Part shown: positions 47,069 through 55,348 of the stretch, piece after piece
Layout of the letters: each line of letters opens with the position of its first letter
Position numbering within the stretch: the stretch's first letter is position 1
Assembly: GCF_001704615.3 (NCBI RefSeq)
Contig: NZ_CP029397.2
Span: forward strand, 2,170,001-2,234,000
Direction: 5' to 3'
Origin: Acinetobacter defluvii
GTDB lineage: Bacteria > Pseudomonadota > Gammaproteobacteria > Pseudomonadales > Moraxellaceae
Length of the DNA stretch: 64,000 bases
Made by a program: the position numbers and the translations under genes
The notes under the pieces: model-generated
Databases searched by the model: none
What the model was told of the DNA's origin: nothing
The model's input: the letters and a program-made list of their open reading frames with translations, nothing else

Positions 47069-47956
47069 TTAGCTATCTTTAAAAGCCTGTTCCAAAGCTT
47101 TTACAATCTCAGACCGTGTCTGATAAAAACGGCTAAATAAACTTGAAACACTTCCCATAATCGAAACATGTCCTGTTTTTGGAATCACACGAATTTGACA
47201 ATGATTACCCAAAGCTTCTAATTGATTTTTCAAATCAAAGCTGTTACTTGCTTTCACAATTTGGTCATTTTCCGCCAAAAACAAATAATGTTGCACTTCA
47301 TTTTTTTCAATAAAATAATAAGGCATTACTTGTTGATAAGGAATATCTTGGTCAAATGCATCAGCAGCCAATGGATCTCCTTTATAATCAAAATGATAAG
47401 GTCCTGCTAGACCTATGATCGCCTTGATTTGACCTTTGAGGGGCAACTGAAAGCGCTGTGGGTGGTATAACAAAGAAGTAATATTAAATGCACCTGCAGA
47501 GTGTCCCATCAAAGCAATCTTCTGTGTAGAAATCCCCAGTTTTTCTTGCTGTTGTTCTAAAAAGCTTAACGCAATCGCTAAATCATCGACATAGGTTGGA
47601 AACTTAAATTGAGGCGCAAGGTGATAATTCACGATCGCAACATCATAGCCATAGCGACTAAATGCTTCACCCACAAACTTATAAGCACCTTTGTCACCAT
47701 GACGCCAAGCACCGCCATGCACAAACACAATTAAAGGCTTATCTTGTTTCTTTGTTGAAATATATAAGTCCAAGCGCTGTCTAGCTTTTAAACCATAAGC
47801 AATATTAGTACGATATTGATAACCTTTTTTCGGCGTCAGTCCATTAATCGTGATACTTGCCAAATCATACAAACGAAAGTCTGCATAAAATGCTTTAATT
47901 GCTTGGATTTTTTTTAACAGTAGCTGCTGTTTATGTTGAAAATTAGGGTTGAACAT
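47069..47956 (-). CDS. Alpha/beta hydrolase, esterase of the BD-FAE/HSL-like type
   Basis: 295 residues. An alpha/beta hydrolase with the oxyanion HGGAWRHGDK, the nucleophile elbow GHSAG (LMGHSAGAFN), an acidic residue in AENDQIV, and a catalytic His in GHVSIMG. YHLAPQFKFPTYVDDL matches carboxylesterase/kynurenine formamidase-like members. No signal peptide is seen. Its ATG overlaps the end of dolP by 14 nt, so it is read from the same mRNA. The substrate is unknown. Confidence 0.85.
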   Translation of the reverse strand: MFNPNFQHKQQLLLKKIQAIKAFYADFRLYDLASITINGLTPKKGYQYRTNIAYGLKARQRLDLYISTKKQDKPLIVFVHGGAWRHGDKGAYKFVGEAFSRYGYDVAIVNYHLAPQFKFPTYVDDLAIALSFLEQQQEKLGISTQKIALMGHSAGAFNITSLLYHPQRFQLPLKGQIKAIIGLAGPYHFDYKGDPLAADAFDQDIPYQQVMPYYFIEKNEVQHYLFLAENDQIVKASNSFDLKNQLEALGNHCQIRVIPKTGHVSIMGSVSSLFSRFYQTRSEIVKALEQAFKDS

Positions 47957-48644
47957 TATTACTTGGCTCTACAGCATCAGGATCAATTGCCACTGGTGTT
48001 TGTACATCAGGCTGAACGTTTGATACTGTTGGTGTGGCTGCAAATGATGAGCTTTGCACTTGACGGCTATTTTGTTCGATATTATCTAATAGGGTCACAA
48101 TCTTAGTGATGTTACCCACTTTTTGCAGTACATCATTTAAATCATCACTTTCAGCATTATTTAAACGTCCCATGACATAAAGCACCCCATCTTCCGTATG
48201 TACCATAACTTTATTGTCAGACACGACAGGCGCTTTCATGATCAAACCACGGGTATTGGCAGTGACTGATGCATCTTGCATAATGGTGCTATAACTGATC
48301 TGATTACCCACAGTAATATAATTGTGTACTGTTTTTACATCACTCATGGCACGAACATTATCTTCAGCCAATTGTTTTAAATGCACATCAGGCACTTGTC
48401 CTGTTAGCAGTACATTGCTGTGAAAACTATTAATATTTACACGAGATTGTTTAAATCTTGCATCCAATTTATATAAATTAATTTTTGCAGTACGTTCAAT
48501 GGAAGAATCAATAAATACCTGACCCAGCGATCTAACGCCACTTTCTGTGCCTACAGGTGTACTCCCTGTCCCCCCAGAAATGAAACTCGCACATCCAGAT
48601 AAACTTGCTACACACAACATTGTAATGACAATTCGGTTTAACAC
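47943..48644 (-). CDS. dolP: BON-domain outer-membrane lipoprotein DolP (YraP)
   Basis: 233 residues. The lipoprotein signal ends LSGC. Two BON domains follow: about residues 48-115 (NINSFHSNVLLTGQVPD... MSDVKTVHNYI) and about 125-190 (VMVHTEDGVLYVMGRLNNAE). A Pro/Val/Gln-rich tail of about 40 residues is extra compared with E. coli DolP (191 residues). DolP protects outer-membrane integrity and BAM function. The location next to yraN, lpoA and rsmI supports the assignment; diaA, present in E. coli, is absent. Confidence 0.9.
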   Translation of the reverse strand: MLNRIVITMLCVASLSGCASFISGGTGSTPVGTESGVRSLGQVFIDSSIERTAKINLYKLDARFKQSRVNINSFHSNVLLTGQVPDVHLKQLAEDNVRAMSDVKTVHNYITVGNQISYSTIMQDASVTANTRGLIMKAPVVSDNKVMVHTEDGVLYVMGRLNNAESDDLNDVLQKVGNITKIVTLLDNIEQNSRQVQSSSFAATPTVSNVQPDVQTPVAIDPDAVEPSNNVQP

Positions 48645-48709
48645 TCAGCAAGACTCCTCATTGAAATCATTATTTCTATATTTTATAAGCCACTACGCTT
48701 AAATTTCAC

Positions 48710-49144
48710 TCACAGATTAATCAAGTCTGCATCTAAAGTAAATGCATTTTCAATCCACTGTAGATCATACGGGATTTTTGAAAAGTCATGCTGTACATTT
48801 TTTGCAATTTCTTTATGAAAATCAAAACAAATTGCATCAAAACGATAATAAAAGTCCTGAAAATCTGCATGATCTTGTAAAAATATTAAGGCAGTCTTAA
48901 TAATTTTACGCTGTTTAGCAAGGGTGATCACTTCTGCAGCATGACCATATTCTGTTTTAGCACGTGCTTTAACCTCTACAAAAATCAACTCATTGTCCTT
49001 TTGTACGATCAGATCAATCTCACCAAAACGCGTATGATAATTTGTAGAGATCAAAATATATCCCTTTTGCTCAAGCCAGTCTAATGCTGTTTGTTCAGCC
49101 CATTCACCTAATTGTTGCCGTACAGATTTAACCGTAGATTTCAT
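48710..49144 (-). CDS. yraN: UPF0102 family protein YraN
   Basis: 144 residues. Endonuclease-like fold: [40 protein letters not shown] with the E-D-ExK metal-site pattern, and YRFDAICFD. The family's true substrate is not firmly known. GGA lies 8 nt before the ATG at 49144; an ATG two codons upstream (49150) has worse spacing. It sits between lpoA and dolP on the minus strand, as in E. coli, and is probably cotranscribed with them. Confidence 0.92.
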   Translation of the reverse strand: MKSTVKSVRQQLGEWAEQTALDWLEQKGYILISTNYHTRFGEIDLIVQKDNELIFVEVKARAKTEYGHAAEVITLAKQRKIIKTALIFLQDHADFQDFYYRFDAICFDFHKEIAKNVQHDFSKIPYDLQWIENAFTLDADLINL

Positions 49145-49168
49145 GTGCATTTTCCAGCGATTAAAAGA

Positions 49169-50120
49169 TTAAGCCACTGCTAGACCCTTGCCAGTACTCA
49201 CAAAGCACATGGGTTGTCGGGCAATCTGATTATTCTCGATATGGATTTTTCCAGTACGTCCGTTGAAATCAATATTGGCTGTTTTCGTTTTTGATAAATA
49301 CTGTTGCGTAATTTGCCATGCATCCCCACCAAAAGCATATAAACGCTGGTAAGCCATCGGTGTTGGATTTTGTTGATATGCAATCATAACATCTTTCCAA
49401 TCAGCCATATAAAGTGAAGGCACATCGCAAAACTTGATTCCTTTTGGTAATGGCTGGCTATCTTCAACCGCAAGGGCTTGCATATACAAATTTTGTATAG
49501 GTAATTTTTTCAATTGACGAATCCACGCATAATTCCCTAATAACAATAAGCCTTCTGTTTTCATCATTTTGGTAGGTATGTTTTTGACTAGTTCTATTTG
49601 CCCTTGAAACTGCGCTGATAAAGCATTAAAGAATGCTTTACTTTCCTGTGCAGTTTCAGCCTGTTGTAAAACATACAACTTGGTAATGTGATCCGTTTGC
49701 ATGGTATTGATCAATGCGCCTGCATCATCTTTTTTTTGACAAACTAAACTGTAAAACATGGGGATGTTGAATGGCGACTTCATTTAAAGCCAAAACGGGT
49801 ACTTTCGGCGCAAGTTTAATGACCTCTTCAACATCCTGTCGTGCTAAAGGTCCAATAATCATTTGTGTTTGCTTATTTACATGTTGTTTTAATATCGCAT
49901 TCATGGATTTTTGATCAGTATTCACAAATTTTAAAACTGTTTTTGCACCTGTTGCCTGATATGCAGTCGATATTCCCAGTTTAATACTGCTACTGGCTCG
50001 CGCCAAAGGTCCTGTTTCAGGTAAAATAACCAAAACATCCGCATGCGTTGTAAAAATCATGCTCATCAAACCAAGACCGAGTACGGTCTGTCTATAATTC
50101 ACTTTTTTATTGTTAATCAT
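49169..50120 (-). pseudogene. lpoA: lpoA-like penicillin-binding-protein activator, frameshifted in an A8 run
   Basis: The frame from 50120 has a signal peptide (to TTHA), then VLVILPETGPLARA and matches to the LpoA C-terminal domain, but terminates at 49725 just after QFSLSKK. The homologous continuation KKDDAGALINTM runs in another frame to 49169, including RLYAFGGDAWQI and FNGRTGKI, both LpoA-like. Eight A on the coding strand (49730-49737 on the plus strand read T) should be seven. Repaired, the protein is about 317 residues and lacks the N-terminal TPR half of E. coli LpoA. LpoA stimulates PBP1a. Slippage, real mutation or sequencing error are all possible. Confidence 0.85.
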
Positions 50121-50130
50121 GGAGAACCCT

Positions 50131-50970
50131 ATGAGTGCTCAGTTATTTGTTGTAGCAACCCCAATTGGGCACTTGGATGACATGACCTTTCGTGCAATTG
50201 AGGTATTAAAGTCCGTTTCAGTTGTTGCCGCAGAAGACACCCGCCAATCTGCACAACTTTTAAAGCATTATAATATCGCAACGCCCTTAACAGCGTGTCA
50301 TGATCATAATGAAAGTAACAAAATTAATATACTGATTGAACGCTTAAAGAATGGTGAAGACATCGCTTTGGTCAGTGATGCTGGAACCCCCTTAATCAGT
50401 GACCCGGGCTTTAAACTGGTGCGTGCTGCGCAAGAGCATAATATTCGTGTGATCCCTGTACCTGGCGCATGTGCTGCCATTGCAGCACTGAGTGCGGTGG
50501 GTTTACCCAGTGACCGATTTAGTTTTGAAGGTTTCTTAGCCTCTAAACAATCGCAACGCCTGTTACAACTTGAAAAACTCAAACATGAAACCCAAACCAT
50601 GATTATTTATGAAGCACCGCATCGTATTTTAGAGTGTGTTAAAGATATGGTTGAGGTGTTTGGTGCTGAACGCCCTGTTGGTTTTGCACGGGAAATTACT
50701 AAAACCTTTGAAACGATTAAAAAAATGACTTTGGCAGAGTTACGCACTTTCATTGAAAATGATCACCATCAGCAAAAAGGAGAAATTGTTTTGGTCATCG
50801 GTGGTGCAACCGAAGAACATGATGTAAATCAAGAAAAATTGGACAAGCTTCTGTTACGTTTACTAGAAGATCTCTCAGTAAAAGCAGCCTCACAATTGGT
50901 AGCTGACTTAACTGGTATTAAGAAAAAAATTGCTTATCAACGTGCTTTGGAACTCACGCAAAAAGATTAA
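50131..50970 (+). CDS. rsmI: 16S rRNA 2'-O-methyltransferase for C1402
   Basis: 279 residues from the ATG at 50131, with GGAGA just upstream; a TTG at 50110 and an ATG at 50119 are less likely. A tetrapyrrole-methylase-fold enzyme: LFVVATPIGHLDDMTFRA, AAEDTRQSAQLL, LVSDAGTPLISDPGF, VPVPGACAAIAALSAVGLP and FEGFLASK match RsmI. It methylates the ribose of C1402 in 16S rRNA. It is divergent from lpoA, with start codons only 10 bp apart, the same neighbour as in E. coli. Confidence 0.96.
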   Translation: MSAQLFVVATPIGHLDDMTFRAIEVLKSVSVVAAEDTRQSAQLLKHYNIATPLTACHDHNESNKINILIERLKNGEDIALVSDAGTPLISDPGFKLVRAAQEHNIRVIPVPGACAAIAALSAVGLPSDRFSFEGFLASKQSQRLLQLEKLKHETQTMIIYEAPHRILECVKDMVEVFGAERPVGFAREITKTFETIKKMTLAELRTFIENDHHQQKGEIVLVIGGATEEHDVNQEKLDKLLLRLLEDLSVKAASQLVADLTGIKKKIAYQRALELTQKD

Positions 50971-51275
50971 ACATTTTTTGTTAAATTACATTCCAATTCA
51001 CATGATTTTATAAAAATAATTGCCATAAAATTGTAATATTGTGATCTCACTTTTTGCTTTTAAACACAGTGCAATATTACAATTTTAATCCCGACCATTT
51101 TAGTACAATTTTTATTTAAATACAGTATTTTATAAAAATACAAAACTAAGTTTAAATATTTAAATATCGATCTATTTTTGCCATTTCCAAACCAAAAAAA
51201 TTAAGATATGATGATTTTATAGACGGTTAAATTCATATATTTTTTGTAATAACTATAAAGGAAAAGGAGCACATT
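50971..51275 (+). other. AT-rich intergenic region before uspA
   Basis: 305 nt, high AT, containing the expected uspA promoter. I see no gene and no clear terminator for rsmI beyond A/T runs. The sequence directly before uspA (AAAGGAAAAGGAGC) is an unusually strong purine-rich ribosome-binding region. Confidence 0.4.
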
Positions 51276-51719
51276 ATGACTTTCCAAAATATCTTAGTTC
51301 CTATCGATGGCTCAGACACTTCACTTGCTGTCATTCCGGAAGCTGTTGAAGTAGCGAATAAATTTAATGCCACAATCACAGTGGTACAAGTGATGACGCT
51401 AGACCCTTATATTGCTTCAGAATATATGATGCATGGTCAAAGTAACCAAATGATTGAACGTGCTCGAAATTATATTTTAGATAATTTGGAAACAGCAAAG
51501 GTCAAATTTCAAGAACAAGGTATTGATGTTCAAGTTAAGTTATTAGAAGGTGAAAATATTGCCAAAACCATCGCTCAAGCAACTGAAGACCTCAACACCG
51601 ATTTAGTGATTATCAGTTCACACGGACGCAGTGGTTTTAAAAAGTTATTAATCGGCAGTGTTGCACAAAGTTTACTGACTACAGTCAATGTTCCCGTGCT
51701 GGTAATCAAGCACCCTTAA
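51276..51719 (+). CDS. uspA: Universal stress protein, UspA family
   Basis: 147 residues. Starts FQNILVPIDGSDTS, the typical nucleotide-binding beta strand, and ends with the G-2X-G-9X-G(S) ATP-binding signature in SHGRSGFKKLLIGSVAQSL followed by VPVLVIKHP. It is thus probably an ATP-binding Usp. Double AAGGA/AGGAG motifs precede the ATG, suggesting high translation. It has its own terminator and is probably monocistronic; stress or stationary-phase induction is the family norm. Confidence 0.93.
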   Translation: MTFQNILVPIDGSDTSLAVIPEAVEVANKFNATITVVQVMTLDPYIASEYMMHGQSNQMIERARNYILDNLETAKVKFQEQGIDVQVKLLEGENIAKTIAQATEDLNTDLVIISSHGRSGFKKLLIGSVAQSLLTTVNVPVLVIKHP

Positions 51720-51731
51720 TGTTTAAAGCCT

Positions 51732-51762
51732 AAACATCCTTATAGCAAATATAGGGATGTTT
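51732..51762. terminator. Terminator after uspA
   Basis: AAACATCC-TTAT pairs with ATA-GGGATGTTT across 51732-51762, ending in T residues. A somewhat imperfect stem between convergent genes. Confidence 0.7.
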
Positions 51763-51785
51763 TATAGAAAATAAAAATATTGCAA

Positions 51786-52115
51786 TTAAGGTTGCCAACC
51801 AAATTTTTTCATATTCACTTTCCCATCAATAACTACAACATTTTCAGCCAACAACAATGCTTGTTGTAGATTCGTGCCTTGCTCATCCAGCTGATTGACT
51901 CGAATTTTTCCTTGAGAATTAATTACGCGATGCCAAGGAACATCATGCTCCGCTTCTAATTGTCCTAATACTCGCCCAACCAAACGAGCATGTTTTGGCA
52001 ATCCAGCCAATTTAGCAACTTGCCCATAACTTGCCACTTTGCCATAAGGAATTTGTATGACCACTGACAGAATCATTTGAGCAAGTTCAACTGTAGGTGT
52101 TTGAGTATTTTGCAT
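51786..52115 (-). CDS. Alkyltransferase-like (ATL) DNA-binding protein
   Basis: 109 residues. Resembles the C-terminal domain of O6-methylguanine-DNA methyltransferase (IPYGKVASYGQVAKLAG, RLVGRVLGQ), but the active-site PCHRV is PWHRV: Trp replaces the acceptor Cys, as in ATL proteins such as E. coli YbaZ. It should therefore bind O6-alkylguanine lesions without repairing them and hand them to nucleotide excision repair. A second in-frame ATG two codons upstream (52121) cannot be excluded. The gene is divergent from a secreted hydrolase. Confidence 0.9.
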   Translation of the reverse strand: MQNTQTPTVELAQMILSVVIQIPYGKVASYGQVAKLAGLPKHARLVGRVLGQLEAEHDVPWHRVINSQGKIRVNQLDEQGTNLQQALLLAENVVVIDGKVNMKKFGWQP

Positions 52116-52223
52116 AACCATTGGCTCAAATATGTACTAATTATGTATTTAGGCAAATGTATTTTTTTAAATACTATCCTAAGCTTAAAATACATTAAAC
52201 AACAAAAACATAGAGTACTACAA

Positions 52224-53189
52224 ATGAAAGGAATCTTTAGTAAACTCCTACTTTCTACGGCATTCAGTATAGGAATTGCCACAACTGTCAGTCTTCCTAG
52301 CCAAACTTTTGCTGCAATTGACATTCAAAGTGTTTTACAACAAGAGCGTACTTGGGCAGGCTTACAATCTAAACGCTTAAAAGTAGGCGATATCGACTGG
52401 GCATATAGTGAAGGTGGACAAGTTGGCAAACCCACCCTACTTTTAGTGCATGGGCTTGCGGGTAGTCGAGATAACTGTAACCGTTTAGCACGCTATTTAA
52501 CACCACATTATCATGTGATTATTCCTGATTTGCCTGGTCAAGGTGACAGCAAAGTTCCTGCTGACTTTGACTACACCATTCCAAACATGACTGAAAAATT
52601 ACGCCGTTTTGCTGAAGCGGGCAAGTTTGAAAATGGTCTACATGTTGCAGGTCATAGTATGGGCGGATCAATCGCTTTACTATATGCAGCCCAATACCCT
52701 ATAGATACCAAATCTTTATTTTTAATTGATAGTGCAGGTGTTTTTAAGTCTGCGAATACACCTTATTTAAAAGACCCAACCACACTACGCAGTATGATCG
52801 TTTCTAAAAAAGGTGACTTCGATAAAGTTCTGAGTATCGCAACTGCTTTACCGCCATTTATTCCAAATGAACTCAAAGAAGCTCAAGAAAAACTGATGAT
52901 TTCTCAAGCCACAAATAATACAAAGTTGGTAGAACAACTAATTATTATGTCAAAAATGTATACACCTGAAACATTTGCTTTAGCTGCACGTTCAATTGAT
53001 CAACCGGTATTGATTGCTTGGGGTGACCAAGACAAAGTGATTAATGTTGAAGCGGCGGCAGAATTAAAATCTTTGCTTAAAAATGCCAAAGAACCCCTGA
53101 TTTTAAAAGGTGTGGGACATATGCCACTCATGGAACAGGAACAGTTACTGGTACAACCGTATTTAAACTTTCTGAATACTATAAAATAA
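52224..53189 (+). CDS. Exported alpha/beta hydrolase, lipase-like
   Basis: 321 residues from the ATG at 52224, which begins a clear signal peptide (KLLLSTAFSIGIATTVSL to QTFA). The long upstream frame overlaps the ATL gene and has no export signal at its start, so it is rejected. The hydrolase has LLVHGLAGSRDNCNRL (oxyanion), GHSMGGSIALL (nucleophile Ser), WGDQDKV (Asp) and GVGHMPLMEQ (His). The cap region is helical. It resembles Moraxella/Psychrobacter-type lipases and may be periplasmic or surface-located. A terminator follows. Confidence 0.85.
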   Translation: MKGIFSKLLLSTAFSIGIATTVSLPSQTFAAIDIQSVLQQERTWAGLQSKRLKVGDIDWAYSEGGQVGKPTLLLVHGLAGSRDNCNRLARYLTPHYHVIIPDLPGQGDSKVPADFDYTIPNMTEKLRRFAEAGKFENGLHVAGHSMGGSIALLYAAQYPIDTKSLFLIDSAGVFKSANTPYLKDPTTLRSMIVSKKGDFDKVLSIATALPPFIPNELKEAQEKLMISQATNNTKLVEQLIIMSKMYTPETFALAARSIDQPVLIAWGDQDKVINVEAAAELKSLLKNAKEPLILKGVGHMPLMEQEQLLVQPYLNFLNTIK

Positions 53190-53202
53190 TTGTATTTATT
53201 TG

Positions 53203-53230
53203 AGCAGTAGAATTTCTCTACTGCTTTTTT
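53203..53230 (+). terminator. Terminator after the lipase-like gene
   Basis: AGCAGTAGA (53203-53211) pairs with TCTACTGCT (53217-53225), followed by T residues. Confidence 0.88.
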
Positions 53231-53423
53231 AATCTAAATATTTTCATATTTAATTTTATTTTAAAAACTTTCCATTCTAAAAATGAATTATTTTATTATT
53301 GATTTATATACACAAAAATAAAGCACCTAATTTATGAAACTATTGTTAAAATATTAGAAATTTATTATCGTTGAATCGCTAAATAATTTAAAAAAGATAA
53401 AAAATCTTGATTGGGGAATATAC

Positions 53424-54398
53424 ATGAGCGATGTCATTTTAGAACACGAAGTTTTAAGATGTTTTAATGAACAATTACATCCTTTAGCTAAAAACTTAAC
53501 TGAAATGTTAAATGAACATTTCAGTCATCAAACAGAACGTAGAGGTTGTGGTTATACTCAAGCCACTCGTGTCGTTGCTGAATTTATTAATTCAGAACAA
53601 GATGAAATTGATTTTAAAGACTTTAAAATATTTGATCAGTATGATACTAAGCCTTTAAAAATGATTTTGGCGAATGCCGTTGCACACGGTTTAGAACTTA
53701 AAACTTGGCGGAACTTAGACCAAAATCCAGAGGTTCAAAAGTTCTTAGCTGAGCATCCCAACAGTGAAGATAATTTTGTTAATGCTTTGGCGGAACAAGT
53801 TGCATTTCAAACCAAACTTCGTAATATCCATGAGCATGTTGAAAAAGAAGAAAGTAAAGTTCTGTGTCAGTTCTTAGAAGATATTATTTTGCGCAAAGAA
53901 CCGCAGGATGTGAATAGTTTAGAACTTAAAAATCTCAGCGAAAAACCCAAAGTTGGCTCATGTCCAATGGCTGAAAACTTTTTCTTAAAAATTGCACATG
54001 GGCGTATGCTACGCCAAGGTAATATCAATATTTTTGTAGATCAAAATGATATGCCTATTTTGATGGAAAAAATCAAAATGGGAGATGACCATTCATGTAT
54101 TAATCTTGTTCCTTTGATTATTAATGGTATTCGTATTCCTCTTGGTAGCTTATTTTCAGTATATTATGATGAAGAAAATATCGCTAAACGTCCAAATAAA
54201 AACTTTAAAGGTCATGTGATTTCGGTCAATGATGTGATTGGTTTTTGGTTTTTACGTTTAACCACTTTGGCAATTTCGCCAGCAAATAGAGCGCGTGCAT
54301 TTAGTTCACACTTTAAACAGCAAATCGATAATGGTTTATTTAGCCCAGAAACCACTGAGCTAAAACAATTGATTGCTGTTGCTCAAGAGCAGATTTAA
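53424..54398 (+). CDS. Conserved protein of unknown function, paired with an HDAC-family gene
   Basis: 324 residues, soluble, no signal or membrane segment. I do not recognise a domain. The N-terminal half is charged and helical; the C-terminal half has a distinct motif block with GSCPMAENFFLKIAHGRML, DDHSCINLVPLIINGIRIPLG and the aromatic GFWFLRLTT. Two Cys (in GSCPM and DHSCIN) could be functional. GGGGA precedes the ATG. It is 12 nt upstream of a deacetylase-family gene, so the two form a likely operon and may act together. Confidence 0.75.
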   Translation: MSDVILEHEVLRCFNEQLHPLAKNLTEMLNEHFSHQTERRGCGYTQATRVVAEFINSEQDEIDFKDFKIFDQYDTKPLKMILANAVAHGLELKTWRNLDQNPEVQKFLAEHPNSEDNFVNALAEQVAFQTKLRNIHEHVEKEESKVLCQFLEDIILRKEPQDVNSLELKNLSEKPKVGSCPMAENFFLKIAHGRMLRQGNINIFVDQNDMPILMEKIKMGDDHSCINLVPLIINGIRIPLGSLFSVYYDEENIAKRPNKNFKGHVISVNDVIGFWFLRLTTLAISPANRARAFSSHFKQQIDNGLFSPETTELKQLIAVAQEQI

Positions 54399-54410
54399 TC
54401 GAGAGTCATT

Positions 54411-55286
54411 ATGTTAAAAGCTTGCTATTCACCTCAATATTTTGCAAAAACGCATACGAATAGCATGGAAAAACTGACTGCGGTTGCGCAAGTGCTTGAA
54501 GCCAATGAAATGGTCGAACTGGTGGATCCTGAAAGTATTGACCCTAAAATTTTATATGGCATCCATGATCCTGAGTATGTACAAGCATTCGTCAAAGGCA
54601 AAAAACCGCTCGCTGTGATGCAGGGTTTTAAACAATGGAGTTTAGCCTTTCGTGAAGCTATATTTGCTGTACAGGCAGGGCAACTTTTAGCCACAGAAAT
54701 TGCACTTCGAGAAGGTATTTCAGCAAATATCGCACAAGGTTTTCACCATGCTGTTTATGAACACGGCAATGCTTACTGTACTTTTAATGGTTTAGCCTTA
54801 ATTGCACAGCAATATCCAAATAAAAAGGTCTTTGTGCTCGATTGTGACCAACATGGTGGAAATGGCACAGCAGAATATACCTTGAGATTTGAAAACTTAT
54901 TCAATTTCAGTATCTATGCGTTGGCATTTGGCTGTGCAACCTATGAAAGAAGTATCACACGTCATATTCACAATAAAAAAGGCTCATTTGAGCAATATGC
55001 TGAAGCAGTTGTGGATGGTTTTGAACATGCTTTAGAATGGCAAGCGGATATCATCATTTATCAAGCAGGTATGGACTGTCATCAAAATGACCGTTGTGGC
55101 TCGAAATGGTTCAGTACTGAAATGCTTTATGAACGCGATTTAATGGTATTTAAATTGGCTAAAAAATATAATTTACCTATTATGTTTGTATTAGCAGGTG
55201 GTTACCAAAAGTTAGAAGATTTGGTTCCTTTACATGTAAATACCTTTAAAGCTGCCAATGCCGTGTATTTTCCAAAAGAAAATTAA
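54411..55286 (+). CDS. Histone deacetylase / acetylpolyamine amidohydrolase family protein
   Basis: 291 residues. A class II HDAC-like metal-dependent deacetylase. Motifs include a start similar to AcuC-type proteins (YSPQYFAKTHTNSMEKL), NIAQGFHHAVYEHGNAYCTFNG with the general-base His pair, VFVLDCDQHGGNGT with the Zn-binding Asp/His, and IYQAGMDCHQND with the third Zn Asp, ending LAGGYQ. Substrates in bacteria include acetyl-lysine, acetylpolyamines and acetoin-related compounds; none can be chosen here. Cotranscribed with an unknown 324-residue protein. Confidence 0.88.
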   Translation: MLKACYSPQYFAKTHTNSMEKLTAVAQVLEANEMVELVDPESIDPKILYGIHDPEYVQAFVKGKKPLAVMQGFKQWSLAFREAIFAVQAGQLLATEIALREGISANIAQGFHHAVYEHGNAYCTFNGLALIAQQYPNKKVFVLDCDQHGGNGTAEYTLRFENLFNFSIYALAFGCATYERSITRHIHNKKGSFEQYAEAVVDGFEHALEWQADIIIYQAGMDCHQNDRCGSKWFSTEMLYERDLMVFKLAKKYNLPIMFVLAGGYQKLEDLVPLHVNTFKAANAVYFPKEN

Positions 55287-55300
55287 ATTATTTTTGCTTA

Positions 55301-55335
55301 TTAAAAACCGAATATTTAAAACATTCGGTTTTTAA
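55301..55335. terminator. Bidirectional terminator between deacetylase and antiporter genes
   Basis: TTAAAAACCGAAT (55301-55313) and ATTCGGTTTTTAA (55323-55335) form a 13-bp stem. Confidence 0.88.
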
Positions 55336-55348
55336 TTTTCAGCACCGC

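Noticed and set aside
52077..52223. N-terminal extension of the lipase-like hydrolase
   Set aside because: The extension overlaps the divergent ATL gene and would hide the clear signal peptide that starts at 52224.
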